64,000 bases of DNA from Catonia carolina (lineage: Eukaryota; Arthropoda; Insecta; Hemiptera; Achilidae). Below, piece after piece: positions 35,743 to 47,200 of this stretch (position 1 is its first letter; each line of letters starts with the position of its first letter). Location of the stretch: positions 89,196,469 through 89,260,468 of the forward strand of contig JAQMRL010000003.1 in the NCBI GenBank assembly GCA_035578175.1, read 5' to 3'. A model generated the notes under the pieces. The model was given only the letters and a program-made list of their open reading frames with translations. It was not told where the DNA came from and searched no databases. The translations under genes were made by a program, and so were the position numbers.

Positions 35743-35959
35743 AACCTACAACTTTTATTTTAACCATAATTATAACTTTATAATAATTGCTTAACCTTTA
35801 TAGTCAAAGTCATAGGAAATTAACAAACCTTCAACTTTTATTTTAATAATTTTTCTCTACCAAGCCTAGTTTAGCTTCAGTTACTGATTGCTCGTACTTT
35901 TAACTCTAACGTAAGTTGATTTTAATTATACGTCATTAACTCTTAAAATTAGGTTATAT

Positions 35960-36165
35960 GCCGGCCGCATTGGCGTAGTTGGTAACGTGCTCGCCTCTCA
36001 TCATGTGGTCGTGGGTTCGAATCCCACTCAGGCACGGCATATTCTCATACGTTACAAAAAATCATTTCATCCTCCATTGTATATATTTGCACCCCAACGT
36101 CGTCACTAATGACCTTTGATGTTGATGCGACGTTAAATAAACGAATTAAAAAAAAAAAATAGGTT
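35960..36165 (+). repeat. SINE-A inserted in R1b, + strand
   Basis: Head GCCGGCCGCATTGGCGTAG, A and B boxes intact (GTGGGTTCGAATCCCAC), tail GATGCGACGTTAAATAAACG and poly-A. Flanked by TAGGTTA on both sides (target duplication of about 7 bp). Same tail subfamily as 35550-35742. Confidence 0.9.
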
Positions 36166-36469
36166 ACGTTTTTAATTTTACATTGTTTACTCATAATTAC
36201 TGATAGGTTACATTGTAAGTTATCTACATTGAAAAAAGAAAGTTGTGTCGGTGTATCACACCAGATTTTTTGTTCAATTTCTAGAGAATTAATCTGACTT
36301 TAAGGAATATCAGCTCTCTAGTTATTGGAACGTTAGAAATTTAGTAATGAGTAGACGAGTGACTGAGTGAATGAATGAATCAGTCAGTGATGACTTTTCC
36401 TTTCATGTAGAGATAACTAATTATTATTTATTGTTTTGTAAAATTAATTTTAATTTGTATTTGTTTCAG

Positions 36470-36678
36470 TCTTGATGTAAGAGATAGTGGAACAAACGAA
36501 GGTAGACACTGGTCCGACTCAAAAATTCTAGGCAGCCGTGCATTCTTCCATATAACAGAAAAACCAGCCAAATTAACGTTAGATGCTGTTAAAGATAAAG
36601 ATGGCGGTACTTATAGATGTCGCGTAGATTTTCGTAAATCACCAACTCGAAATACAAGAGTTAATCTCACCATAATAA
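36470..36678 (+). CDS. Sidestep-family Ig domain, exon encoding its C-terminal half
   Basis: A 209-bp internal exon bounded by TTTCAG and GTAAGT. It enters in phase 2, matching the previous exon, and leaves in phase 1. It completes the V-set Ig domain: RHWSDSKILGSRAFFHITE, then PAKLTLDAVKDKDGGTYRCR with the DxGxYxC motif and second Ig cysteine, then VDFRKSPTRNTRVNLTII. The run around RHWSD, the PA.L.L phrase and the C-R-V-D-F-R..PTRN-R-VNL-T end are hallmarks of Sidestep-type receptors (known family feature). No stop or frameshift is present in either exon, so the gene looks functional. The next exon, expected to encode a second Ig domain, was not found up to 64000. Confidence 0.93.
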
Positions 36679-37307
36679 GTAAGTTTATTATATTTAGTTT
36701 CTTATCTAATTTAATTACATATTTTATACCGCACATTACAGTTTTCATTTAATATTCTCATTGTGTAACTTCATCGTTAAATTTATTAATTCACCACATT
36801 TTCGTTTTGTGTATAGGCCTACTACACGTATTCAGTAAATTTAATATCATTGCAGAATTTAACTAATTAAAATTTATTTTTAATTCGCTTGAACAGATCC
36901 TGTTTCGTCATCAGCCATGTGACTGATGCATTTTTAAGTATTCATGTTTTTTCTACAATTTATCATAGGTAGCCTACTGTAGAACGTTCGTTTATTAATT
37001 TATTTTATTTTGGTTATTTAAAATCGGTTTGTTACTACATTATGTTTACTGTTAGCTGACATAGTCTTTTTTTGGTGTAAACTCAATGTTTTATTATTAA
37101 TGAGATTATTATTTTTATTTTTATGTTCATAATTTTGTTTTATCTTTTGAATATCGTTAAATTCAATTATTTTAGTATTGTTTTTATGTTGTGTTTCAAA
37201 CTATGAGAACTAAAATTGATAAGTAGGATGACAGTTTGTTTCAAATGGAAGAAGTCTAACGTTAGAGTTTATTTCGATGTTATACAATGACGGTGTTAAA
37301 ATATACA
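36679..37307. other. AT-rich downstream intron
   Basis: Begins with the donor GTAAGT of the Sidestep-like exon. No further feature seen before the MITE. Confidence 0.6.
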
Positions 37308-37598
37308 TACCAAGTGTGTCCCACAGAATTTGAACCATAGAAAAATAGCACTAATTTTTATTAGTTTGTTAATGTTTTCTTCCTGCGAATACATGAAAAC
37401 TTTTTATAATTAGGATTCTGAAGCTAAAATACAGCTTAAAATGTATACATATTGATATTTTGTAAAGGTCTAAATGATGATTTTCTAATGATTCCTGATT
37501 ATGACAAGTCTTCATATTATTGGAAAGAAAACATTAGCAAACTAAAGAAAATCAATGCTATTTCCCTATATGGTTCAAATTCCGTGGGACACCCGGTA
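37308..37598. mobile_element. MITE with about 75-bp terminal inverted repeats
   Basis: A non-coding element of about 290 bp. The left end reads TACCAAGTGTGTCCCACAG, the right end read inward TACCGGGTGTCCCACGGAA. The repeats stay similar for about 75 bp (both contain ATTTGAACCATA and TAATGTTTTCTT). TA at both outer edges (37308-37309 and 37597-37598) and the GGGTGTCCCA terminus suggest a Tc1/mariner-type non-autonomous element. Confidence 0.88.
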
Positions 37599-37599
37599 T

Positions 37600-39055
37600 A
37601 TAATTGATAATTTTTGTTGAGGCTAAGCCTACATTTTATACCAATTTAATTATTTATGAGCAAAGCTCAACAGACGATAATTAATAATTTTAGATTTTTA
37701 GATAACATAAATACAAAAAAAATAAAGCTAAGTATAATTGGGTGTTGAATTTGTGATTTTGTTTACCTAATATTTACATAAATCGGCGACCGAACAAAAT
37801 TCAAACCAAAACTAGTAATTTAAGTTAAGAACATTTGTCTGATTTAATAATTAAAACATTAAATTTAATTTAGAAAATACGATGAAAGTTGATAGTAAAC
37901 ATATGTACTAACAAGCTAATGTTCTACAGTATTCTAATCTTTTTTTCTTCCTTTTAACTTCTCGTCCCACAAATTAGCCTTCGATTTTAATCGTAACAAC
38001 TACTGAACAGGTTATAAGACTAACCATTAGCCTGTCTCTTCCTGACAATAAGTAATTTCATCTGCTTAGGTTATTGTATTAATTTTCTCACAGATTTAAG
38101 GTTTGAGTGTACCTCTATAATTTATTTTAGTTTTACAGAAATATTCAGTTCTTTATTACAATAAAAAGAGTTAACTAGAAGCATTTTTAAATAAAATATT
38201 TTGAAAAATCTAAACCCCGTGCCCTAAAAGATTATAGAACATGGGTAGTAATGTTATTCTACAAAAATCTATCTTTATAACTACTACAGTATTTTATTCA
38301 AATACAGTCTTATTAAAGGGAAAGTTAGCTCTTTGATCTGTAAAAACCATTATTAAAAAAATACTGATCAAAAGCAACAAAATATTATTTATTTGTTTTA
38401 AAATATAATGATTAAAGTTAATTACTAAATTAAATTATATAATATTGTTCATTTTGAAAATGATATCGTAGATTTAGTGTTATGATAGTTCTTACACTAC
38501 ATGATACCTATGTGAAACGTAATTGAACGGAAAAATCAATTATTTTTATTAAAAAAATAATATCATCTTACGCGTTATATTATAATTTAATTAATAATCA
38601 TTAATCAAATTTTACTTAGTGTTACTTGGAAATAACGCGTAACAAGTTAGAAATAAATAAGCAAAATATTTTTAAAAATCATATCTTTAATGAAACGTGT
38701 ATAATAGGCTAAATATTGAAATTTGTTTTTATTAACAACTAAAATATTAAATTCGGTTAGGTGATGTGACCACTTCTAATTGCTTTAAGGTTTAAAACGT
38801 AACAAACACGGCCGTATTAAACCATTATGACTTTAAGCGGTTACAGAAATAGCTTTTCCCATCCTATTGTACTTTTCTCCGTACCCGGTATTTGGTTTGA
38901 TACTGCTGATGTGGTTATTTATATGATAAGAAGATATTAATAATAGTTGTTTGTATTATTAATCTTAAGTACATATTAATTGGAAGCCTAATTGTAAATT
39001 CATATTAGTCTATATTGAGATGTTGTTAAGGGTATTGCAAGGTACCATTAAAAAT
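37600..39055. other. AT-rich intron, no feature recognised
   Basis: Low-complexity AT-rich sequence only. Confidence 0.55.
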
Positions 39056-39057
39056 AG

Positions 39058-39797
39058 TTTCACGCTTATTTCTAAAGTCCGTTTCGGGATCTGGGTAAAA
39101 TAAATAATTAACAAACTATTGTTTAAAATTATAAGTACTTATTACACACTATAATATTACAAATCATAATCTAACGTAAATCTGCTAATAAGTTACAATT
39201 ATTACAATCAAAATACTTAGAATAAATAAATTAAAAAAATATTATAAATTAATGAAAATAAATAAACTTATCTAATAACTAGATTATCTTGCACTTAATT
39301 TAACTAACACCTACTTACATCTGATTAAGCGGTACACAGTGCACGTTACACAGTAAGACATTAGACCTTCTCCAAATATAACTGGTACACAAACCACTCA
39401 CTGAATGACAATTAAAGACTGAGACTAACCAAACCAGCCGCACTTATATACGTAAACTATGAAAATTACAAGATTGACAAAGATTTTTGAAAAAAAATAA
39501 TAAAAATAAAAAGTTTTATTTCGGGTTTTAGAAAGTAAACACGTTAGGATTGAATAAATGGTTACAACACTATTAAAAAGAGCTAATTATATAAATAGAT
39601 ACACCAACGCTTCTCAGGTACCTGTCGCAACTATAGGCCTATACTATACATAACCATCTGTACACTATATTTTCTAATCGTTTCTTAGAAATAACCGGAT
39701 TTATCAATATTATTATTTACATTAACACTAGCCCTACTAATAACTCAGTACTGCTAGAGAATTCTGGAACAACACTTTTCCTCTTAGATATTTTTAC
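39058..39797 (-). repeat. R7: degenerate solo LTR
   Basis: About 740 bp, similar end to end to 62359-63324, where a primer site lies next to it. In sense (-) orientation it starts TGTAAAAATATCTAAGAGG and ends GGACTTTAGAAATAAGCGTG. It contains a TATA box (GTATATAAG, 39444-39452) followed about 30-40 bp on by an initiator-like CTCAGTC. Flanking bases do not give a clean target duplication, so it is old. Confidence 0.6.
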
Positions 39798-39799
39798 AA

Positions 39800-41095
39800 T
39801 ATGTTTATAAAACCAGTTTAAAACTTACTGTGTCAGAATAATTACAGCTACAGAAAAATTCCCTTATAACGTAACAAAAGTTCTATATAACAAACGTACT
39901 GGCTTGCCCCGGTACATTTCTGTAAAAATAAATTTACTTTACGGATATTTTTCTTTAATTTTCCCAAAAAAAAAAAAAAAATTAAGAAAATTCTGAAAAC
40001 ACCGGTTGGTTGAATACTACACTTACAAAATAGGCCTATATGAATCCCGACACAAAATTTTTGAAAAAAAAACATAAGACATTAACCGATACAAGAAAGC
40101 ATTAAGTCAGTCTTCCAAGGATACGCATATGACACTTAACGTTTAACCCATTGTCATATTTTATCTAAAAGAGACACTAAATATAACATTTGCCACTCTA
40201 ATCTTTTTATAAGACATCTGATGGTGGAATGCAAAGGTTTACAAATTCTAAAATATAAAGTAAAAATTCGTAATGATGAAATCTAAAAACCTCTATGTAT
40301 ATTTTGTGGTTTAATATTTGTTTAATTTTGCAAACTACAATGCTTTACTCTTCACTGTGTTCGTAACTTTAAAAATTGTTCTTTTTTCTGTTTTATTCTG
40401 AAATATTTTGTTTAAATTGTGTATCAATGATTTTTATAGAAATTGTTATAATTTTATAATTGTAGTCTGTATTAACCTTAATTTTGATGTTTATATGACA
40501 TAAAAACAATTAAGCTGATTAAAAAAAAATGTATTTAATTTTTCTATATTACGAAAAAATATCAACTTTTTTGAAGTTAATATAAGAATTTTTCAATTGT
40601 ACTAAACTATTACAAATACATTACGAATATAACTAGTCTCTTGTGAACTGCAATACAAAACTCGTGCTTACCGCTGTAATTCTGATTATTTTAAAATGTC
40701 TTAAATGTTTTTAAATGTCTTGCTTAAGATCGTCAATGAGGTGGTATAAAATTGTACTGCATTATCTGTAAAAATAAAAAGCATCAAAATAAGAAGACTA
40801 CTAAAAACACCAAACAACATACAGTAATAACAAAAATATTTTTTACACTAAAGTTTAGCAGTATATAATATTCGCAGGAAAATTATAATTTCACTATCCT
40901 CCTGATTAAACAAATTTTCTTCAGCGAATAGTTATTGAGTTCCCTTGAACATCATTACAGAGAACACTTACTGTATTTACATTCACTCAGGTATGCAATA
41001 TTGAGGCACTACATCTCCTTAACAACCTATACCTCAAGTGAAGACTGAAACGCCAGTAAACAAACCTTCAACTTGTTTTGATTAAGCAAATAAGA
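39800..41095. other. AT-rich intron, no feature recognised
   Basis: A homopolymer A15 run (39966-39980) and AT-rich sequence; no gene supported. Confidence 0.55.
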
Positions 41096-41107
41096 GTAGG
41101 TACAGTG

Positions 41108-41640
41108 TTTTGTTTTAGAAAATAAGAGAATTGTTTTAACTTTTAGAAAACCCACCGGGTTGGTCTAGGGGTAACGTCGTCGCCGCTAGTCAGCTGTTTA
41201 ACAGCTGATTTTCGGAGACGAAGGTTCCTGGTTCAAATCCCAGTAAAGGTAGTTACTTTTATACGGATTTGAATACAAGACAGTGGTTACCGGTGTACTT
41301 TGATGGTTGGGTTTCAATTAACCATACTCTCTTAGGAATGGTCGGCCTGAGTCTGTACAAGACTACATTTCATTTACACGTCATACACATCATCCTCATC
41401 TCCTTGGGTCATGGGGTTGCTTATTGTTCTAAATTGAACAGATTGCAACGTACACACATTAGGAATAAAAAATAAAAAAAACTTTTAGAAAATATGAGTA
41501 CGCATAGCGTTGTTTCTTAAGTGTATTTTATCAAATTTTTAATAAATTTTGTTTTAAAAAATAAGAGAACTGTATTAATTTTAGAAAATATGAGTACAAA
41601 TAGCGTTGTTTCTTAAGTGTATTTTATCAAATTTTTAATT
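41108..41640. repeat. About 95-bp tandem duplication, first unit split by a SINE
   Basis: Unit 1 (41108-41150 plus 41493-41555) and unit 2 (about 41556-41640) share TTTTGTTTTAGAAAATAAGAG, TTTTAGAAAATATGAGTAC and TAGCGTTGTTTCTTAAGTG. SINE-B sits inside unit 1 only, so it arrived after the duplication. Confidence 0.85.
41151..41479 (+). repeat. SINE-B: tRNA-derived SINE with 13-bp target duplication
   Basis: Flanked by AACTTTTAGAAAA at 41138-41150 and 41480-41492. The head is tRNA-like with A box TTGGTCTAGGGGTAAC and B box GGTTCAAATCCC. A unique body of about 230 bp follows, ending in ATAAAAAATAAAAAAA. Between the boxes is a hairpin CAGCTGTTTAACAGCTG. Related copy on the - strand at 46010-46268. 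Confidence 0.93.
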
Positions 41641-41644
41641 GTTT

Positions 41645-42425
41645 TATGTAATGTAAAATGAAGTAGTATAGCTACTCTTACAGTATGGAAATATTAATCT
41701 TTAAAAATAGGAGTAACTTTCGAGTTACATCTTACTTAATTGTAATCATTAAAAGATTAGAGTAAACATAGGGTTTGTTCTTACGTTAATCGTAATCGTT
41801 AGACAGTTTAGGAGTGAGAACAAGAAAATACATGTCAATCTAAAACTAATGATAAATTAAAAAAGCCATCGGTACCTTTACCGACCGATGTATTTATAAT
41901 CTGAGTAGCTGTTATGTTAGGAGCATATGCTATGTTATGTTGCATAAACACATCCCACAAGGCGTTTCGTGTTAAACAAAATACTTAAACAACATTGAAT
42001 TAAATTAAATAATAAATTTTAAAATTCCTTATTTTATTTCAAAAAATAAATTGAAATAATAAATAATATGCTCTTCTTGTAGTACTACATTCTTTGAACA
42101 TTTTTTTATTTAATTGCCAAAATCTATCAAACCATTATAATACGAATATAGTTATGAACTTTTACAATATTTATTTAGTACTCTTATTCGAAGCTACACT
42201 TTAATGGTTTGGTGTGACTTATATTCTAGCTTTTTTTCTAACAAACAGAATAACATTTTGATACAGGCTAAGTAGCTTATGCCTTGAAGAAAAGAATATT
42301 TAATTGTCTTTTACATTTCGTGAACGATCAATACTACAATCAGTTTATCTATATTATTTAATAAAAAAATCATTATTTCGTGTGGTGATTTGCGGGTCTT
42401 GTTTCTATTTTTGAATTTGTCAGTC
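41645..42425. other. AT-rich intron, no feature recognised
   Basis: No gene or repeat boundary found. Confidence 0.55.
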
Positions 42426-42429
42426 TTAT

Positions 42430-42965
42430 TATTGGTTTTCATCTGGCTCTAACACACTGCGCATCTTTTTCTTCCTTATGTAGCGCTAACTCGATATGAG
42501 TCTTGGCTTCTAAAATCAATCCCTTCAACGTTCTCTATCCCTCTCTATCACCACGTGGGCTCTCACCCAAATTCTTCGAAGGTCTTCAGTTTTACATCAT
42601 TAAGTCATCTAATTCTAGGTCACTCTCTTTTTCTAGTATCATTAATGTGAGCCTTTAGTAGATAATTTGGGAAATGCTGTTCGTCCATTCGTTTCAAGTG
42701 ACCTAATCATTGTATGCAGTTAGACTTGATGAATTTTTACTACATTCTTCTGATTAATTAACTCGTCTATTTCTCGTTTAAGTTTGAATTTCCATACAAT
42801 ATTTTCCTTAATTAGTTCTCAGACATGCCGCACACTTTCCCTTTCAAAGTTTTGCAGTGGTTCCTGTTCCTTTTTTGCTAGTGTCCATTGTTCACGTCCA
42901 TGAATAACAACCGGCCTGTTAAGAGCCATATTTATATTTTCATACCGTCACTTATCTCATTGCTT
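42430..42965 (-). pseudogene. LINE reverse transcriptase C-terminal region, decayed
   Basis: The - strand gives NRPVVIHGREQWTLAKKEQE, PLQNFERESV(R)H and further on LGHLKRMDEQHFPNYLLKAH with INDTRKRE, the thumb and C-terminal end of an insect LINE RT, in different frames with stops. No ends identified. Confidence 0.7.
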
Positions 42966-43231
42966 CTTAGAAAAATAAAGTTAGGATAATATGCTATCAC
43001 ATACTTCTGTTATTATTTTATTTCATATCTTATGTAAAATTTGTTAATAATTCAGTCTTTTTCATCTGGATCAATTTTCACAGTTCTCTCCTTTCTTCAA
43101 CTCTCCTTAATTTTTCCTTATTAGTAATTTTTAATTTAAAATGAGTTTAAAATAATATATACCGTTACTTTATCATTTCCCTGATTCTCCATAAAGATTG
43201 TTTTTCCTCATAACAAAACTGATATGTTGTT

Positions 43232-43612
43232 ATTTAGGTCAACAGCCGAAAGACTAGTTTGAACTTCTAGAGGTTTTACTTAGTAAAAATGAGGAGTGAG
43301 TTGGTTTACTATGGCCTTCCTCACTGATTTGAAAGAGTATACTTTTCAGCGTATCAGGGTCTTTAAAAAGTACCTTCTTTCCCCTCTGTAAATGACACTT
43401 TCACTTCATTCACTAGAGGGTCTGGCCGTATAGTGAAATGCATTACTCTCAGAGGATATAACCCTGAGTAGTGTCTTTTACACATCTACCTCGTCTGTTC
43501 TTAAATAGTTCAGTCATCTTATTGGCTAACTATGTGATAATAAACAGAACTATTTTTTTGTAGCCCTGGAACCAGCAATTCGAGTGCAATTAATTAAACA
43601 CTCCATCATCCC
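43232..43612 (+). repeat. R2 interspersed repeat, copy 2
   Basis: Opens at GGTCAACAGCCGAAAGACTA and runs through CTTCACTTCATTCACTAGAG to GTAGCCCTGGAACCAGCAAT and ACACTCCATC. Same order of blocks as the other R2 copies. Confidence 0.82.
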
Positions 43613-43614
43613 GT

Positions 43615-44395
43615 TGTGGTCAAAAAAACTGACATACTGAAGTACAGTAGAGAAAAAATTACATTCTGACAGAATGAAGTTAAAAAGTATTTATAACTAT
43701 TCAAAAACGAACTATACATTACTATATTTGGTATGACTATTATAAGCAATATCTATTAATTTATTCTTGAAAAATTATAAATAAATATTTAGGTTTTCAT
43801 TATCAGTGAAATCTATTAACACATTGACTTATTAATTTATTACCTGTATCTATAATATTACCGAATATCTATAATAAATATTCCGTGATACCTATTTAAA
43901 AAAATATTTATTTTTATAAGAGGTTGAATTTTCTTTACTTTTTTCGAGAACAACGGAAAATAAAGTGATTTTAAAGGGTGTTCAAATTGTTCTTCATGCA
44001 TTAAAGTTTATTTTTCTCTCGTGAGACCAGCAAATAGATTCACACACTTACACATACAGTCAAACTTCGACACAAACACAAACAACTTTCCTTAAACGTT
44101 TACCAATTGATTTCTTCGTTGTATCCCTTACTCGATTCCAATATTACCTTTACCTCCTCAGTATATTTTAAAGTACTTCAATATTAATAAATAGTTGTCA
44201 ATAACCAATTTTTAAGAAAGTTAATTTATGTTTTAGTATCGAAAATAGTTCATCGTTTAAAGTATACAAATCTTTCTGTACACAATAAACTGCTTAGACT
44301 AATATTTGAAATAATCTTCATTAACCTTGTCTGTAATCTTAATTTAAATCGAAGATTAAGGGTAGTAATATTATTCTTACATTTAAAAAATTGTT
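43615..44395. other. AT-rich intron, no feature recognised
   Basis: Nothing supported. Confidence 0.55.
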
Positions 44396-44399
44396 TTTA

Positions 44400-44560
44400 T
44401 TATTTTATTTAAAACTGTATCAACAACTTTGCCATTACTTACTATTCTGGTCTTAATTTGTGAAACTTGTAAAACTTTCCAGATCCTAGCCAATAATTGA
44501 ATCCGGGATCTCTCGCTTTAACCTGTAATATCAAATGTTGAATCGGTTGGATGCATTTTA
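44400..44560 (-). repeat. SINE-C-like decayed copy
   Basis: The - strand has a B-box-like GGATTCAATTATTGG and a tail AAGTTGTTGATACAGTTTTA, arranged as in 13885-14060. Confidence 0.45.
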
Positions 44561-46005
44561 GAAATACTCTGTACCATTGGAATCAATTTTGGTGAGTTTT
44601 GTCCACTAATATTACTTTTAGTTAGAAGGTACTGATATTACTTTCTGTAAAAAGCCAGTCATATTTTTGATCCTTGAAATTTTTTTAACGAATTCCATCT
44701 GGTTCTTTTATATCCCTTTACATAAAGTACCACGGTGTTCTACTTCTATACTTTTTGGTCTCCTTCCTTTAGCGTTGAATAGATTCCCTTTACAAGCACA
44801 TATATTGGTTTACGTAATATCGGATTTTCACTCATAATTTATAATTCAATACTAAAGGTGACATATCTGATAACGTCAATGAGATACGAATCACATGTAA
44901 CTGAATGTAAGCTGCATCTACTACCTATAGAAACCGGAACGATTTATTTTGCAGCGTCTAAATGTACAGCTTTACAACAGCGTGGTTCTTCTAAAGAAAA
45001 AGAATATTGCGAAATGTATTATTTGATTTAATCCATCAATCTTATTGGTTTACCTTCATTTTATTTTTAATAATATATCATATTACTTAAAAATTTCTTA
45101 TAATTTAATTCAGACATGTTATTTTTTATAAATAGAAACTAGCTACCATGAGAGAAATCAAGATAATCATTGGAAACATCCATAATTCCAAATTATCACA
45201 AATTAAATTAGTTTCTTGTATAACTAAAAATTGTTAGTTAGGCATTGGAAACTTTTTTTATAACTTACTCCGCAAATTATAAAAAAAATAGTTTATTTAA
45301 ACATCTTGGTCATTAGCAACTACTTGGTATTAAAGAATGGTGGGTTTGAACAAGTTTCTAAGACTCTAGGCGGGAATCAAAGTTGGAACTTCAGTTTGCA
45401 GTGTAGCACGCTAAACAATGGGCCATAGAGACGCCCTTTTCGGTAACTTTTATTTTAGGAGTCTTTAGAATTTATTTATAACTTATTGTTAAATTAAACC
45501 TACCAAAACTATTTTGCAACTGAATTCTTCCTCGTCATCCAGGTTTTGTTGCAACCCTCTTCCATAACAAAAAAGTAAAATTTTCTATTTCTACACGAAA
45601 TAAATTTAAAGAAAATTTACACAATTTCAGAAAACCTCTTGTTAATAAGAAAAAGGTTCTACTCAGTTTCTTGCTATCAAATCTTCTGAATTTGAAATCT
45701 TTGCTAAGAATTTTTTAGCCTAAAACCGGAAATTTTATTGGTTAAGCTTATTGCTCTGTAAGGCTTTTAATCGTTATTTCAAAAATAAAACACTAAATTT
45801 AACATATTTGCTAGAAAATTATTATTATTTAAATTATCCAAATTTCTTTCATATAGTTTTTGTTTCTGTAGATTATTTGTGTGATAGATTGCTTATAAAT
45901 AGTTATTTGTTTTTTGAAATTTTTGTTGCTGTTTTTTATCAAGAATGTGTGTATATGTTGCAACCTGTTTTTATTTAAAAACAATAAGTAACTTTATAAC
46001 CTATT
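44561..46005. other. AT-rich intron with one tRNA-like fragment
   Basis: At 45365-45445 the - strand holds a B-box-like CAACTTTGATTCCCG and an A-box-like GTGCTACACTGC, probably a further SINE-C remnant. The rest, including a 75-codon AT-rich open frame at 45751-45978, shows nothing recognisable. Confidence 0.45.
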
Positions 46006-46009
46006 GAGA

Positions 46010-46268
46010 TGAGGATGAAATGTACGACATGTAAATGTGGTACAATCTGATACAGATTGTACCTCCGGCCTCCGGTTGGCAATTCCTGAGAAAATACGGT
46101 TAATTGAACACCGACCATCAGAGTACACCAGTAATCACTGTCTAGTATTCAAATCTGTATGAAATTAACTATCATAACTAGGAATTGAACCACGGATCCT
46201 TTGTCGCCGAAAATCTGTCAAATAGCTGACTAATAGTGACGACTTTACCACTAGACCAACCCGGTTGG
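46010..46268 (-). repeat. SINE-B, second copy
   Basis: The - strand starts CCAACCGGGTTGGTCTAGTG, with A and B boxes (GGTTCAATTCCTAG) and the same body as 41151-41479, including a GGTGTACTCTGATGGTCGG stretch, ending CATTTCATCCTCATC. The centre has a small AATCTG/CAGATT hairpin. No clear target duplication. Confidence 0.85.
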
Positions 46269-46789
46269 TTATTTTTTGTAGTTCTGGATTTTTTATTGTT
46301 TTCATAGTGTTATTTTGTTACATAAAACTGTTTAAGTTAAAGAATTAAAAACACATACTTATTTCATTAATATATTACGATATAGTCTTAATATCGATAG
46401 TTGTCATTTCAATGAACAACTCGTTGTGGTGTTACTTCATTTGGCTATCAGCTGATTATCAATGAAAATAGCCTACCCAATTGATGTTACTTAACAATGG
46501 AAAGCTATTTGTTTCTAGATAATTAGATTAGCGTGAATGGTGATATGTTTTTTTGTGTTTCAGCCAAAACTTAATGAGGAATTCGTTTTAACATTAAAAT
46601 ACAATTAAACTTGAATTTTGTTAATTGAATGAGCAGTTAGCTTGACGTGACAAGAAAATTATCTTAGTTAAATTGTTGTAAATTAAGGAAAATTAATTTC
46701 AATTATACTTAATGTATGTTAAATTTTATTAGAATTTAAGAGATACGTAAATCGGAATGAAGTAGGTAGATAAATGACGGTCTCACAGG

Positions 46790-47200
46790 TGCTCAGGTGT
46801 CTGAGATAGCGTAGTATGGATGAATAGGGAAGAGAAAATCCCATATAAGGATGAGAGAAATCGGGTGAAGAAGTAGAGAATAAGTACTAGGAGAGGGTAC
46901 GTAAGAATGAGTTTTCCACTCAGTTCCCCTTGGTTTCGTATGGACCATCCCCCGAACTCACTTGACTGCTGAATCTTTTGGGGATAAAGGTGATAAAGTT
47001 TCCCATCACGCGTTCTATGTTGCTCCAACACCCCTACTTTTCGATCCTCCCAATACTTCCTTCTATCTGTGCTATATTCTCCGCTGCTGTAGTATCTTAA
47101 ACAACAACAACAACCACCGAATAGATCGTAGAGAAACCGGGAGTACGGGTGGAAAGAACCGTTGGACCTCTAAGGCACCAATATACTTCCTCAGGTAAAA
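46790..47200. other. Unclassified patch of higher GC content
   Basis: About 400 bp less AT-rich than its surroundings, with two overlapping open frames on opposite strands (46783-47031 - and 46962-47198 +), neither recognisable. Near the end is CAACAACAACAACCACC and a donor-like CAGGTAAAAG. Could be old transposon sequence. It does not encode an Ig domain. Confidence 0.35.

Larger units (their letters stand above)
34735..36270 (+). mobile_element. R1 element, copy b, with two nested SINEs
   Basis: Starts ACTTTTTCTTGCC and ends CACACCAGATTTTTT. It carries a (GT)n(GC)n core (34885-34932) and three internal units each opening at AAGATTGCGGCCTTA (35219, 35383, 35473 approximately). Two SINE-A copies interrupt it. 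The host exon begins 200 bp after its end. Confidence 0.75.
14791..36469 (+). other. 21.7-kb intron of the Sidestep-like gene
   Basis: Begins GTAAGT and ends TTTGTTTCAG, joining phase-2 exons so that AG plus T gives a Ser codon. The intron holds at least a dozen transposon-derived segments listed separately. Confidence 0.88.

Noticed and set aside
45751..45978. 75-codon open frame with hydrophobic segments
   Set aside because: Typical of chance ORFs rich in Phe, Leu and Tyr codons in AT-rich DNA; no other support.
46962..47198. Possible next Sidestep exon (CAGGTAAAAG donor-like site at its end)
   Set aside because: No frame shows Ig hallmarks (Cys, Trp, DxGxYxC), and no acceptor with the needed phase 1 was found.
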